DNA of 64,000 nucleotides from Streptomyces noursei (GCF_001646665.1 NZ_LWBU01000362.1:46358-110357); one strand, 5' to 3'. Shown: positions 51,733-60,426, numbered from the stretch's first letter. Notes: a model not told the origin generated them from the sequence alone. Program-made: numbers and translations.

Positions 51733-52813
51733 AGGCCTCCGGGGTGGTCGCCAGCACCTCGCCCAGCGCCCGCTCCGCCCCCCGCGCGCCCGCCGCCCGG
51801 TAGAAGTCCCGCAGCTTCGCCTCGCCCCAGCGCCCGGCGATCAGGTCGCAGGCCAGCCAGCCGCCAGCGTACGCCCGGGCCAGGGCGTCCGCGTCGGAGG
51901 CGAACGAGAAGTCGCCGTCCGTCGGCAGCGCGGCCGGGACGTCACCTGCGCGGACGGCGTCCCGCAGCTCGGGCGCGACCCCGGCGGGGTCGCGGGACGT
52001 CCCGCGGTGCGCCACCCAGTCGGCGAAGCCCTCCGACAGCCACAGGGGCGTGTCCTTCGAGGTGTGCGCCCGGGTGGCGACGTGGGTCGTCTCGTGGGCG
52101 AGCACGAACCGCTGCCCGTACGCGCCGAGCTCCGCGTACGCCTCCGGGTTGACGATCACCCGGTCCGCGGGGCCGTCCGGCCCGCCGCCGACCCGGCCCG
52201 TGGTGACCGCGGCGATCCCCCGGTACCCGGCGGCCGGCTCACCCAGCAGCGCGCCCATCGCCGTCAGCGAGCCCGGCACGAGCACCACGACCCGCCGGGT
52301 CCACAGCCCGCCGGGCCAGGCGTCCGACACGGCGGGCACCGCCCGGTCGGCGGCCGCCGCGACGGCCCGCAGCCGCGCCGCGTCCTGCCCGACGCCCAGG
52401 ACCAGACTGTGCTTCCCCCGTACGACGTCGACGGCGCCCTGCTCCCACAGCTGCGGTGCGTCACCCGGGGCGGGCCGGTCGGACGTCACGTGCCAGCGCC
52501 CGCCCCGCCGGGTGAGCACCAGGGCCCGCTCGCCGGTCACCGCGCCGCCGTCGTACCCGGCGATGCGGTAGCCGAGCGCGGCCCGCGCCGTCACCCGGTC
52601 GCCGCCGTCCCGCCGCGCCTCGGTGATCCGGTACGACCAGGAGCCGAGCGGCACACCGGCCAGCGCCCCGGCGCGCAGGGCGGCCGCCCGCCGGTCCGCG
52701 GCCTCCTGGAGCGGGGCCGTGTCGAGCGGGGGCTCCGGCGCCCGGTCCGTGCAGCCGCCGACGAGCAGGCAGAGGCCGAGCACCACCCCCGCCGTACGCC
52801 TCAGGACCCACAT
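51689..52813 (-). CDS. Lipoprotein with HExxH metalloprotease-like domain
   Basis: This 374-residue protein has a lipoprotein signal (LGLCLLVGGC, lipidation at Cys21), a globular N-terminal domain and a zinc-protease-like motif VLAHETTHVATRAH, with a downstream Glu in LWLSEGFADWVAH as the likely third ligand. This is the gluzincin pattern. It is anchored outside the membrane. The substrate is unknown. The ATG at 52811-52813 gives MWVLRRTAGVV. It lies 28 nt downstream of the first NlpC/P60 gene on the same strand and may share its transcript. Confidence 0.8.
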   Translation of the reverse strand: MWVLRRTAGVVLGLCLLVGGCTDRAPEPPLDTAPLQEAADRRAAALRAGALAGVPLGSWSYRITEARRDGGDRVTARAALGYRIAGYDGGAVTGERALVLTRRGGRWHVTSDRPAPGDAPQLWEQGAVDVVRGKHSLVLGVGQDAARLRAVAAAADRAVPAVSDAWPGGLWTRRVVVLVPGSLTAMGALLGEPAAGYRGIAAVTTGRVGGGPDGPADRVIVNPEAYAELGAYGQRFVLAHETTHVATRAHTSKDTPLWLSEGFADWVAHRGTSRDPAGVAPELRDAVRAGDVPAALPTDGDFSFASDADALARAYAGGWLACDLIAGRWGEAKLRDFYRAAGARGAERALGEVLATTPEAFTAQWRDHLRERLG

Positions 52814-52841
52814 CCCGCCGATCCTACGGCCCTGCCCGGCG

Positions 52842-53870
52842 TCAGACCCGGGTGACGGCGGAGACGGGCATCATGCCCACCGGGTCGTACCGCACGCGCG
52901 CTCCCGGGTAGGGGGCGTGCACCACCTGGCCGTTGCCCACGTACATCCCGACGTGGCTGGCGTCGTCCCGGTAGGTCACCAGGTCGCCGGGGCGCGCCTC
53001 GGAGAGGGGCACGTGCCGTCCGGCGTCGCGCTGGGCCTGCGAGGTGCGCGGGAGGCCGACGCCGGCCTGCGCGTACGACCACTGCATCAGGCCCGAGCAG
53101 TCGAAGCCCGAGGGGCCGTTGGCGCCCCACACGTACGGCTTGCCGACGGCCGAGCGGGCGGCGGCCAGGGCGGTGGCGGCGCGGCCCGAGGCGGCTCCGC
53201 CGGTGGGCGGGAGGTCGTCGCGGCCGGAGCGGGAGGCGCGGTCGAAGGCCTCGCGCTCCTCGGCGGGCAGGGAGTTGAGCAGGGCCCGCGCCTCGGCGAG
53301 CTTCCGCTCGACCGTGCGTTTGTGGAGCGCCACGGCGGCCCGGCTGCGCTCCAGTTCGGTGAGCAGCCGGCCGGCCTCGGCGCGCTGCTGGGCCAGGTCC
53401 CGCTGGGCGCGCCGGAGTTCGGTGAGGGCGGCCGCCTGCCGCTCGCTGATCCGGTCGAGGGTGGCGGCCTTGTCGAGGTAGCTGTCGGGGTCCCCGGAGA
53501 GCAGCAGCGCGAGTGCGGGGTCCATGCCGCCCGAGCGGTACTGCGCGCCCGCCACGGCACCGAGGGCGCCGCGCATGCGGTTGATGCGTTCCTGGCCGCG
53601 CGCCACGCCGTCCTGCACCTGGGAGACCCGCTCGCGGATCGCCCGGGCGCGCTCGTCGGCCCGGTTGAAGCCCTCGGTGGCCTTCTCCGCCTGCTCGTAG
53701 AGCCGGTCGACCTCGGCCCGGGCGGTCCGCTCGGTGGTGCCGGGGTCGGCGGTCGCCGGGGCGGTGCCGAACGCGGCGGCGGTGACCGCCGCGGCGGAGA
53801 GGACGGTGACCTTCGCGCTCCGGGAGAACACCGATGACGAGGACGACGGGGACCGGCGATGGGACGCCAC
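52842..53870 (-). CDS. NlpC/P60 endopeptidase, paralogue 1
   Basis: This 342-residue secreted protein has a signal peptide (basic MASHRRS, then TVLSAAAVTAAAFG and cleavage near ATADP), a long coiled-coil region (about 45-205) and a C-terminal NlpC/P60 domain with catalytic Cys in FDCSGLMQWSY, and His residues in SHVGMYVG and VVHAPYPG. It should cleave peptidoglycan stem peptides. The start is GTG at 53868-53870. It is 239 nt downstream of a paralogue, which suggests a tandem duplication. Confidence 0.92.
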   Translation of the reverse strand: MASHRRSPSSSSSVFSRSAKVTVLSAAAVTAAAFGTAPATADPGTTERTARAEVDRLYEQAEKATEGFNRADERARAIRERVSQVQDGVARGQERINRMRGALGAVAGAQYRSGGMDPALALLLSGDPDSYLDKAATLDRISERQAAALTELRRAQRDLAQQRAEAGRLLTELERSRAAVALHKRTVERKLAEARALLNSLPAEEREAFDRASRSGRDDLPPTGGAASGRAATALAAARSAVGKPYVWGANGPSGFDCSGLMQWSYAQAGVGLPRTSQAQRDAGRHVPLSEARPGDLVTYRDDASHVGMYVGNGQVVHAPYPGARVRYDPVGMMPVSAVTRV

Positions 53871-54000
53871 GAACCGCGCTCCCTTCCGCTGACGTGAGGC
53901 CGTGCGACCGATGCCGTACCGGCCGTGCGGGCTGTTGCGCGCCAGACAGTAGCCGGGCGATCACAGTGCGGCCAGCGACCGTACGGGGGTCGAACAGCGG

Positions 54001-54036
54001 CGCCCCGCCCGAGACCACAAGGTCACCGGCGGGGCG
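54001..54036 (-). terminator. Hairpin after the second NlpC/P60 gene
   Basis: CGCCCCGCC (54001-54009) pairs with GGCGGGGCG (54028-54036), with an inner GACC/GGTC pair. It lies downstream of the upstream paralogue on the minus strand and before the next gene's promoter region. Confidence 0.6.
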
Positions 54037-54108
54037 GAGCGTCAGCTTGGAGGGCGGTAAACCACCCGATCGGGCGCGGGGTTCGGGCGCGTCAGAGGTG
54101 TGCGGGCG

Positions 54109-55134
54109 TCAGATCCGCACGCCGAACTGGAAGTCGCCCAGGTACTCCATCGCCTCGTAGCGCACGACGGTGCCGGGGTAGGGGGCGTGCAGCACCTGGC
54201 CGTTGCCCGCGTACAGGCCCACGTGCGACAGGTTGCTGAAGAAGACGAGGTCGCCGGGCTTGAGCTGGCTGCGGCCGATCTTCACACCGTCGTTGTGCTG
54301 GGTGTAGGTGGTGCGCGAGATGCTCACGCCCGCCTGGCGGTAGGCCCACTGGGTCAGGCCGGAGCAGTCGTAGGAGTTGGGGCCCTCGGCGCCGGAGACG
54401 TACGGCTTGCCGACCTGGGTGTCGGCGGCGGCGAGCGCGGCGGCACCGCGCTGCGAGGCGGGCACCTCGTTGCCGAGTTCGACGCGCTCGCCGGCCTCGC
54501 GGCTGGCGCGCTGCTCCTCCTCCTGGATCTTCGCCCGCTCCTCGGCGGTCATGGTGTTCAGGAGCTGCTGCGCCTCGGCCAGTTTGGCCTGGTAGGACTT
54601 CTTCTTCTCGGCGAGGGTCTTGCGCACGTCCTCGAGGCCCGCGAGCTTCGTGGTCGCCTCGGCGCGCTGCTGCGCCAGGGTCCGCTGCTTGGCCTGGATG
54701 GTCTCCAGTGCCTCGGCCTGCTTGGCGCTGATGGCGTCGACGGCGGACGCCTTGTCGAGGTAGCTGTCCGGGTCGGAGGAGAGCAGGAGCTGGAGCGAGG
54801 GGTCCATGCCACCGGAGCGGTACTGGGCGGTGGCGACCGAACCGAGGTTGTTGCGCAGCTCGTTGAGCTCCTGCTGGCCGCGCGCGACCTTGTCCTGGAG
54901 GGCGTCGACCTCCTTCTGGAGCTTGCCGCGCTGCTCGTCGGCGAGGTTGTACTGCTCGGTGGCGACCTCGGCCTCGTGGTGGAGCTTGTCGACCTTCGCC
55001 TTGACCTCGCTCTTGCTCGGCTTGGGATCTGCCTGAGCGGCCTGGGAGGACAGAGCGACGGCAGCGGCGGCGGTTGCGGTGAGCACGGTCACGCGGGCGC
55101 GGCTCGGCTGCTTGGGACGACGGTGGGACGCCAC
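54109..55134 (-). CDS. NlpC/P60 endopeptidase, paralogue 2 (riboswitch-controlled)
   Basis: This 341-residue secreted hydrolase has a signal peptide (VASHRRPKQPSRA then a hydrophobic stretch ending SSQAAQA), a coiled-coil region (about 38-205; KVARGQQELNELRNN, AEATTKLAGLEDVRKTLAEKK) and an NlpC/P60 domain with catalytic Cys in YDCSGLTQWAY, and His in SHVGLYAG and VLHAPYPG. It is a clear paralogue of the next gene. The GTG at 55132-55134 follows AAGGAG. Its ~160-nt leader resembles a c-di-AMP riboswitch, which fits known control of wall hydrolases in streptomycetes. Confidence 0.93.
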   Translation of the reverse strand: MASHRRPKQPSRARVTVLTATAAAAVALSSQAAQADPKPSKSEVKAKVDKLHHEAEVATEQYNLADEQRGKLQKEVDALQDKVARGQQELNELRNNLGSVATAQYRSGGMDPSLQLLLSSDPDSYLDKASAVDAISAKQAEALETIQAKQRTLAQQRAEATTKLAGLEDVRKTLAEKKKSYQAKLAEAQQLLNTMTAEERAKIQEEEQRASREAGERVELGNEVPASQRGAAALAAADTQVGKPYVSGAEGPNSYDCSGLTQWAYRQAGVSISRTTYTQHNDGVKIGRSQLKPGDLVFFSNLSHVGLYAGNGQVLHAPYPGTVVRYEAMEYLGDFQFGVRI

Positions 55135-55149
55135 GGAGGCGAGCTCCTT

Positions 55150-55300
55150 CTTCCTCTGCGCCGCCTGCCGGGCTGTGGGGTCGGGGCCCCGGCTCCGTAC
55201 CTGGCCCGGCTCCCCCGCGAAACAGGCTGGACCGTACGGAATTAGGCGGTTCCCCCGCTGCCACTCCCGATGAGTGATCAACTGCGCGGAGGTTCGTGGC
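55150..55300 (-). promoter_or_regulatory. Probable c-di-AMP (ydaO/yuaA) riboswitch
   Basis: Read on the minus strand, the leader contains AGCGGGGGAACCGCC, CGCGGGGGAGCCGGGCC and a late ACAGCCCGGCAGGCG element, in the order and spacing of the ydaO-yuaA family, followed by the ribosome site. Streptomyces wall-hydrolase genes often carry this riboswitch. Exact edges and folding are not verified. Confidence 0.65.
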
Positions 55301-55303
55301 CAG

Positions 55304-55333
55304 ACCCTAGTGACCATCTTGTGATCAGTTCAA
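55304..55333 (-). promoter_or_regulatory. Predicted promoter of the riboswitch-controlled NlpC/P60 gene
   Basis: On the minus strand TTGAAC (55328-55333) and TAGGGT (55304-55309) are spaced by 18 bp, so transcription would start near 55297, at the 5' edge of the predicted riboswitch. Confidence 0.5.
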
Positions 55334-55452
55334 ATCCTCATGCGAAAAATCTCGCCCAGGGGCCACATTCTTTACACACGGCCCACGGTGTGTCATGGGG
55401 ACTTGACGGTCCGTTTCCCGGAACCGGGCATAACGCGCAGGTGCCGCCGGTG

Positions 55453-56817
55453 TCACGAAACGCGCGAAAGCCGCTTCAGCAACAAGGCGGACGCGACGGG
55501 CCGTGCGCCGGACTTGGCCACACCGTCGGCGACCTCGCGGTCGGTGGAGACCACCACCACCGGCCGTCCGGGCGGCTCCGCCCGGACCAGTTGCCGGATC
55601 AGCTCGTCGGCCGTGACGCCCGGCTTGGAGAACAGCACCCGCACCCCGCGCGGCGGTGCGAGCAGTACGGGGGCGGCCAGTTCGGCGCCGTCGAAGACAC
55701 AGGTGACCTCGGCGCCGGTACGGGCCGCCAGCGCCGACAGGCCGCCGAGCAGGCGCAGCCGCTGCTTCTCCAGCGGCATGGTCGGGTAGCCGGTCTTGGT
55801 GACGTTGTAGCCGTCCACCACCAGGTGCGCCTGCGGCAGCGCGAGCAGTTGGTCCAGCAGCGCCGGGTCGGTCTCGGACAGGGCGCGGGCGGCGATGTCC
55901 TTGGGCGACATCCGGCCCGGCTCCACCGCGTCGACGGTGTCGGCGGGATGGACGGACACGGGCGGCAGGGCCAGCTCGCGGCGGAGGCCCTGGGCCGCCT
56001 CCAGGACGGTGTCCAGCAGCAGCCGCAGCCGCATGTCCTCCACCGAGCGCCCCTCGCGGGCGGCCCGCCGGCTGGCCTCCAGCGCGGCCTCCGTCTCGCC
56101 GAGGCGGGCCTTGAGGCGCCGCGTCTCACTCTCCGCGGCGGAGACGTGGGCGGCCGCCTCGGCGCGGACGGCGTCGATGTCGGCCTGGTTGCGGCGCAGG
56201 GCCGCCTCGCCGCGCTTGACGTCGCTCTGGGCGCTGCGCAGCTTGCGCTGAAGCGATTCGGCTTCCTTGCGCGCCGCGTCCAGTTCGGTGCGCAGCCGCT
56301 CGGTCTCGGCCCTGGTCTGGGCGCGGGCCTCGGCCAGCTCGGCGCGCAGCCGCTCCAGCTCCCGCCGGCCCGCCTCGTCGGCGCGCTCGGCGTCGGCGCG
56401 CTGCGCCTCCTCGCCGGCGGCGGCGACCAGCTTGACCCAGCCGGCGGGCCGCAGCACGTACGCCGTCGCGGCGACGTCCACGGGGTCGGCGGCGGCGGGC
56501 GGCGCACCGGACTCGACCGCGCGGGCCAGCTCCGGCTGCCCCTCCTTGAGGCGCTCGCCGATGCGCTGGCGGAACACCGGGTCCCCCTCCAGGGCGGCGG
56601 CCATCGCGTTGCCCGCGAACTTGGCCCGCCGGGAGGGGGTGAACCGGGCGTACTGGCGCAGCTGCGCGGGCAGCTCCGCGACCGTCAGGCCGCCGAAGGC
56701 GTCCGAGACCAGGGCGACGACCCGGCGCCGCACCCCGTCGGGCAGCGGGCGGTCGAGCGCCTCGGCGGCGTCACCGGCCGCACCGGCCGGCTCAGCGCCG
56801 CTGTCGGGCTGCTCCAC
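55453..56817 (-). CDS. NYN/PIN-domain (YacP-like) putative RNase with coiled coil
   Basis: This 454-residue cytoplasmic protein has an N-terminal helical domain (1-130), a long Glu/Arg/Ala-rich coiled coil (about 135-280) and a C-terminal NYN domain with AHLVVDGYNVTKTGYP (acidic catalytic Asp), CVFDGAELA, and VVVVSTDREVADGV. NYN/YacP proteins are related to Rae1 and act as RNases, so a role in RNA decay or ribosome rescue is possible. The start is GTG at 56815-56817. The large coiled coil is an unusual fusion compared with short bacillar YacP. Confidence 0.85.
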   Translation of the reverse strand: MEQPDSGAEPAGAAGDAAEALDRPLPDGVRRRVVALVSDAFGGLTVAELPAQLRQYARFTPSRRAKFAGNAMAAALEGDPVFRQRIGERLKEGQPELARAVESGAPPAAADPVDVAATAYVLRPAGWVKLVAAAGEEAQRADAERADEAGRRELERLRAELAEARAQTRAETERLRTELDAARKEAESLQRKLRSAQSDVKRGEAALRRNQADIDAVRAEAAAHVSAAESETRRLKARLGETEAALEASRRAAREGRSVEDMRLRLLLDTVLEAAQGLRRELALPPVSVHPADTVDAVEPGRMSPKDIAARALSETDPALLDQLLALPQAHLVVDGYNVTKTGYPTMPLEKQRLRLLGGLSALAARTGAEVTCVFDGAELAAPVLLAPPRGVRVLFSKPGVTADELIRQLVRAEPPGRPVVVVSTDREVADGVAKSGARPVASALLLKRLSRVS

Positions 56818-56871
56818 GATTCGTCACCCCACTACCCGTCCGTCCTGACTCGCCGGGCCGCTCCCGGTCAC

Positions 56872-57114
56872 TCAGGAGGCGGAGCCCGGCCTGTCCACCA
56901 GCTCGATCCGGTCCACCGCGTTGCACCAGCGGCAGCGGACCGACTCGATGGTCTCACTGACCACCTCGCGCTCCTCCACCGTGGGCTCGCCCGCGAGGTC
57001 CAGATGGACGTACTCCACGACCTTGGACGACCGTGTGACGTCGAAGCGCGTCAGATTGCCGCAGAGCGTGCAGCGCCAGCGGGTCGTCGCGGTCGGCAGG
57101 GGAACCGTCGTCAT
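56872..57114 (-). CDS. Small zinc-ribbon protein
   Basis: This 80-residue protein has two CxxC pairs, CTLCGN near residue 15 and CRWCNA near 62, that can bind zinc, with TRFDVTRSSKVVEYVHLDLAG between. It has no membrane helix. The ATG at 57112-57114 was preferred over one six codons upstream because GAAGAGGA precedes it. It lies 54 nt upstream of the NYN gene on the same strand, divergent from rhomboid. The function is unknown. Confidence 0.75.
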   Translation of the reverse strand: MTTVPLPTATTRWRCTLCGNLTRFDVTRSSKVVEYVHLDLAGEPTVEEREVVSETIESVRCRWCNAVDRIELVDRPGSAS

Positions 57115-57266
57115 CGTTCCGTCCTCTTCCATCGTGCCGGGTGCGGGATCCGCGGTGCGCCGTCGAACTGCGGGTGTGCGTCCCGTAACCCTACGGCCTT
57201 GCGGGTACCCCCGTGGCGCGGCGAGGCACCCTGTCCCGCTCCCTCCGTTTACGTCATGATCTGTCC

Positions 57267-57965
57267 ATGATCGCTTGGCGCGGACCCCTCGTGACCTACG
57301 CCGTGATCGGCGCCTGTTTCCTGGTCTTCCTGATCAGCCCGGTGTCGGGGCTGAACCCGTCGTACGGCACCGGCGACGCCCTCCTCGCCGCCCAGAGCTC
57401 GTACTTCCGCCGCTGGGGCATCGTCCCCGCCGAACTCCTGAGCGGCTCGCCGGACGTCCTGCTCTCCCCGCTGACCGCCCTGTTCGTCAGCGGCAGTTGG
57501 CTGCACCTGCTGGGCAACATGCTGTTCCTGTACGTGTTCGGGGCGATGACCGAGGAGCGGCTGGGTCATCTGGAGTTCGCCCTCTTCTACGCGGCCTCCG
57601 GCTGCCTCGCCCTGCTCGCCTACGCGGCGGCGCACGCCGGCTCGGACCAGACGCTGGTGGGGGCGTCCGGGGCGATCTCGGGAGTGCTGGGCGCCTTCCT
57701 CCACCTCTTCCCGAGGGCGCGGGTCACCAGTCTCTTCCCCTTCCTCTTCTTCCTGCCGCTGCGCTTCCCGGCCTGGATCGTGCTGATCTTCTGGTTCGTC
57801 CTGCAGTGGCTGGCCGCGCGCGGCGCGGACAGCGGCCCGGGGGTGGCGTACCTGGCGCACGTGGTGGGCTTCTGCCTGGGCTTCCTCTACGCGTGGGTGC
57901 GGTTCGGGCGGGGGGCTAGAGTGAAGGCCCACCCAGCGGCCACCGAGGGAGAAGGACAGCCGTGA
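57267..57965 (+). CDS. Rhomboid-family intramembrane serine protease
   Basis: This 232-residue protein has about six membrane helices. The catalytic Ser is in LVGASGAISGVLG (GxSG, about 135-140) and the catalytic His in AYLAHVVGF (about 198-202); the HLLGNMLFLYVFG motif is also present. It should cut substrate proteins inside the membrane. The start is ATG at 57267 (MIAWRGPLVTYA), without a strong ribosome site. Its stop overlaps the start of the RAM-domain gene (GTGA). Confidence 0.92.
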   Translation: MIAWRGPLVTYAVIGACFLVFLISPVSGLNPSYGTGDALLAAQSSYFRRWGIVPAELLSGSPDVLLSPLTALFVSGSWLHLLGNMLFLYVFGAMTEERLGHLEFALFYAASGCLALLAYAAAHAGSDQTLVGASGAISGVLGAFLHLFPRARVTSLFPFLFFLPLRFPAWIVLIFWFVLQWLAARGADSGPGVAYLAHVVGFCLGFLYAWVRFGRGARVKAHPAATEGEGQP

Positions 57966-58243
57966 TCACCGCGATCGTGCTCATCAAGACCAGCGTGGAC
58001 CGCATCCCCGAGATCGCCGAGTCGATCGCCTCGCTGGACAGCGTCAGCGAGGTCTTCTCCGTGACGGGTACGTACGACCTCATCGCCATGGTCCGGGTGG
58101 CCCGGCACGACGACCTGGCGGACGTCATCCCCGGCCGGATCAGCAAGATCCCGGGCGTCGAGGCGACGGACACGCACGTGGCGTTCCGTACGTACTCGCA
58201 GCACGACCTGGAAGCCGCGTTCGCGATCGGCCTCGACGCGTAG
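57962..58243 (+). CDS. Stand-alone Lrp/AsnC ligand-binding (RAM) domain protein
   Basis: This 93-residue protein is the RAM effector domain of Lrp/AsnC regulators without any DNA-binding domain: ITAIVLIKTSVDRIPEIAESI, VFSVTGTYDLIAMV and THVAFRTYSQHDLE. Stand-alone RAM proteins bind amino acids and can modulate other proteins. The GTG at 57962 overlaps the rhomboid stop and GAGAAGGA precedes it, so the two genes are translationally coupled. Confidence 0.9.
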   Translation: MITAIVLIKTSVDRIPEIAESIASLDSVSEVFSVTGTYDLIAMVRVARHDDLADVIPGRISKIPGVEATDTHVAFRTYSQHDLEAAFAIGLDA

Positions 58244-58401
58244 GGCCTCCCGGACAGGGGGCGCACGCCGGTGCGGGCATCACCCGGACGGATGACCCCC
58301 GGTGGCGGTCCCGGCCACCCGGCGGTCCGCGCGCGCCCGGTGGACGGCCCGCCGCGCGTCCCTCCCGGGGGGCGCGCCACGTGGGAGGAAACCGCGCGGT
58401 T

Positions 58402-58434
58402 CATGAAGAAGCCTTCATCCGGCGCTCATTCGGG
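58402..58434 (+). promoter_or_regulatory. Two-component regulatory box, copy 1
   Basis: CATGAA-N17-CTCATTCGGG spans 33 bp. It contains an 11-bp-period direct repeat (TTCATCCGGCG / CTCATTCGGGC), which is typical of OmpR-family sites. A second copy with the same spacing lies at 61095-61127. Exactly 29 nt separate the box from the start codon of the secreted-protein gene. Confidence 0.65.
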
Positions 58435-58463
58435 CGCCGCCGGCGCCCGCCCAGGATGGCCGC

Positions 58464-58979
58464 ATGGCCTTCACCCATCGCCTGGCGACGCTCGTCGCGG
58501 TCGTCGCCGTCCCGCTCGGCATCGCCGCGACCAGCTACCTGCTGACCGATACTCCCGAGGCCCCGCGGGTGCCGCCCGAGGTGAGGCTGGGCACCACGCC
58601 CCGGCCGGCCGGGACCGGAGCGGGGGCGGGCACGAGCACCGGACCGGACGCCGGGCGGAGCACCGGAGCGGGCCGCGGACCGAGCGGCGGCCCGAGCGCT
58701 GGACCGAGCGGCGGACCGAGCAGCGTGCCGGGCGGCGGGCCGGGCACGACGCCCGGCACCGGGCCGGACGCGACGCGGGGCCCCGCCCCCGCGAGCACGG
58801 CCCCCGGCGTCCCCGCAGCGGCCGCGACCCCCGGTGGCACGCCGGGCGGCCGGACGTCCGGCGGCGGCACCCCGCCCGCCGGGACCGCGCCCACCGACGC
58901 CGTGGTGCCGGGGCCGCCGGCCACCGCCGGGGACGACGACGATGACGACCGCGGTGACGACTCCGGTGACGACGGCTGA
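58464..58979 (+). CDS. Secreted low-complexity Gly/Pro/Thr-rich protein, first gene of the TCS operon
   Basis: This 171-residue protein has an N-terminal hydrophobic signal (ATLVAVVAVPLGIAATSYLL, about 8-27) and then a long disordered region rich in Gly, Pro, Thr and Ala, ending in an acidic tail with six consecutive Asp. Small secreted hydrophilic proteins are often encoded just before streptomycete sensor kinases. It may be a sensed or modulating partner, but there is no direct evidence. The ATG at 58464 follows the regulatory box by 29 nt. It overlaps the kinase gene by 38 bp. Confidence 0.75.
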   Translation: MAFTHRLATLVAVVAVPLGIAATSYLLTDTPEAPRVPPEVRLGTTPRPAGTGAGAGTSTGPDAGRSTGAGRGPSGGPSAGPSGGPSSVPGGGPGTTPGTGPDATRGPAPASTAPGVPAAAATPGGTPGGRTSGGGTPPAGTAPTDAVVPGPPATAGDDDDDDRGDDSGDDG

Positions 58980-60426
58980 CCGCCGCGTCTCCGCACGCGT
59001 ACGCATCCTGCTGTGGCTGCTGCTGGTCATGGCCGTCGCGCTGGTCGCCGTCGCGATGACGACCCGCTCCATCCTGCTGCGCGACGTCGACCACCGGATC
59101 AGCCAGCTGCTCACCCAGGAGACCCGCGAGTTCGCCAACTTCGTGGACCAGGGGGTGGACCCCAGCACCGGCGCCGGGTTCACCGAGCCGCGCCGCCTGC
59201 TGGAGGTGTTCCTCCAGCGCCAGTACTCCGATCCCGACGAGGAGCTGCTGGGCCTGACGCGCGGGCCGGACGGCGCCCCGTCCGTGCTGCGGCAGCCCCG
59301 CGACAGCGCCGGGGCCTCCCTCCACCGCGACCGGGAGGCGCTCGCCCGGATCTTCGGCTCCCCCGCCCGCTCCGGCACCCTCGACCGCCCGCAGGGCCCG
59401 GTCCGCTGGGCGAAGGTGCCCATCGCCCCGGCCGGCGACGCCCCGCCCGGGGCGTTCGTGGTCGCGTTCCACGCCGCCGACGAACAGGCCATCGCCGCCG
59501 AGGCGTTCCGCACCCAGCTCGCCATCTCGGGAGTGGCGCTGCTGATGACCACCGGTATCGGCTGGGCCGTCGCGGGCCGCATCCTCGCCCCCGTACGCCT
59601 GGTCCGGCGGGCCGCCGCCCAGCTCACCGAGCAGGACCTGACCCGGCGCATCCCGGTGCGGGGCCGGGACGACATCGCGCTGCTCGCCGAGACCTTCAAC
59701 GCGATGCTGGACCGGCTGGAGCGGGCGTTCGCGGCGCAGCGCCAGTTCGTCGACGACGCCGGTCACGAGCTGCGGACACCCATCACGATCGTCCGCGGCC
59801 ACCTGGAGCTGATGGGTGACGACCCGGCCGAGCAGGCGGAGACGGTCCGGCTGGTCACCGACGAGCTGGACCGGATGAGCCGGATCGTGGAGGACCTGCT
59901 GCTGCTCGCCAAGGCCGAGCGCCCCGACTTCGTCACGCCCGAGCCGGTCCAGCTGGGCGAGCTGACCGCCGACGTGTTCGTGAAGGCCCGCGCCCTCGGC
60001 GAGCGCGAGTGGGTGCTGGACTCGGTCGCCGACCGGGAGGCCGAGCTGGATCCGCAGCGGATCACCCAGGCGATGGTGCAGCTGGCCCAGAACGCCGTCC
60101 AGCACACGGTCCCCGGGCAGCGGATAGGGATCGGCTCGCGCGAGACGGACGGCCGGATCGAGCTGTACGTCGCCGACACCGGCCCCGGCGTGCGCGCCGA
60201 GGACGCCGCCGTGATCTTCGAACGGTTCCGCCGGGGCACGGCCCGCCGCGGCACCCGCGCGGGCGGCGGCGCCGGGCTCGGACTGTCCATCGTGAAGGCC
60301 ATCGCCGAGGGACACCGCGGCCGGGTGGAACTGCGGCCGACCGAGGGCGGCGGTGCCACCTTCGTCCTCGTACTGGAGGAGGCGCTCGTACCGCGGGACG
60401 TGCCGGCGCCGGAGGAGGACGAGTGA
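58942..60426 (+). CDS. Sensor histidine kinase of the OmpR-type two-component system
   Basis: This 494-residue kinase has two membrane helices (about 20-40 and 190-215) around an extracytoplasmic sensor domain, a HAMP domain (RRAAAQLTEQDLTRRIPV, about 225-270), a HisKA domain with phospho-His in DDAGHELRTPIT (about 275-285) and an HATPase domain (LAQNAVQHT, ADTGPGV, GAGLGLSIVKAI). I chose ATG 58942; an in-frame GTG at 58966 is also possible. It overlaps the secreted-protein gene and ends in GTGA with the regulator gene. Confidence 0.9.
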   Translation: MTTAVTTPVTTADRRVSARVRILLWLLLVMAVALVAVAMTTRSILLRDVDHRISQLLTQETREFANFVDQGVDPSTGAGFTEPRRLLEVFLQRQYSDPDEELLGLTRGPDGAPSVLRQPRDSAGASLHRDREALARIFGSPARSGTLDRPQGPVRWAKVPIAPAGDAPPGAFVVAFHAADEQAIAAEAFRTQLAISGVALLMTTGIGWAVAGRILAPVRLVRRAAAQLTEQDLTRRIPVRGRDDIALLAETFNAMLDRLERAFAAQRQFVDDAGHELRTPITIVRGHLELMGDDPAEQAETVRLVTDELDRMSRIVEDLLLLAKAERPDFVTPEPVQLGELTADVFVKARALGEREWVLDSVADREAELDPQRITQAMVQLAQNAVQHTVPGQRIGIGSRETDGRIELYVADTGPGVRAEDAAVIFERFRRGTARRGTRAGGGAGLGLSIVKAIAEGHRGRVELRPTEGGGATFVLVLEEALVPRDVPAPEEDE

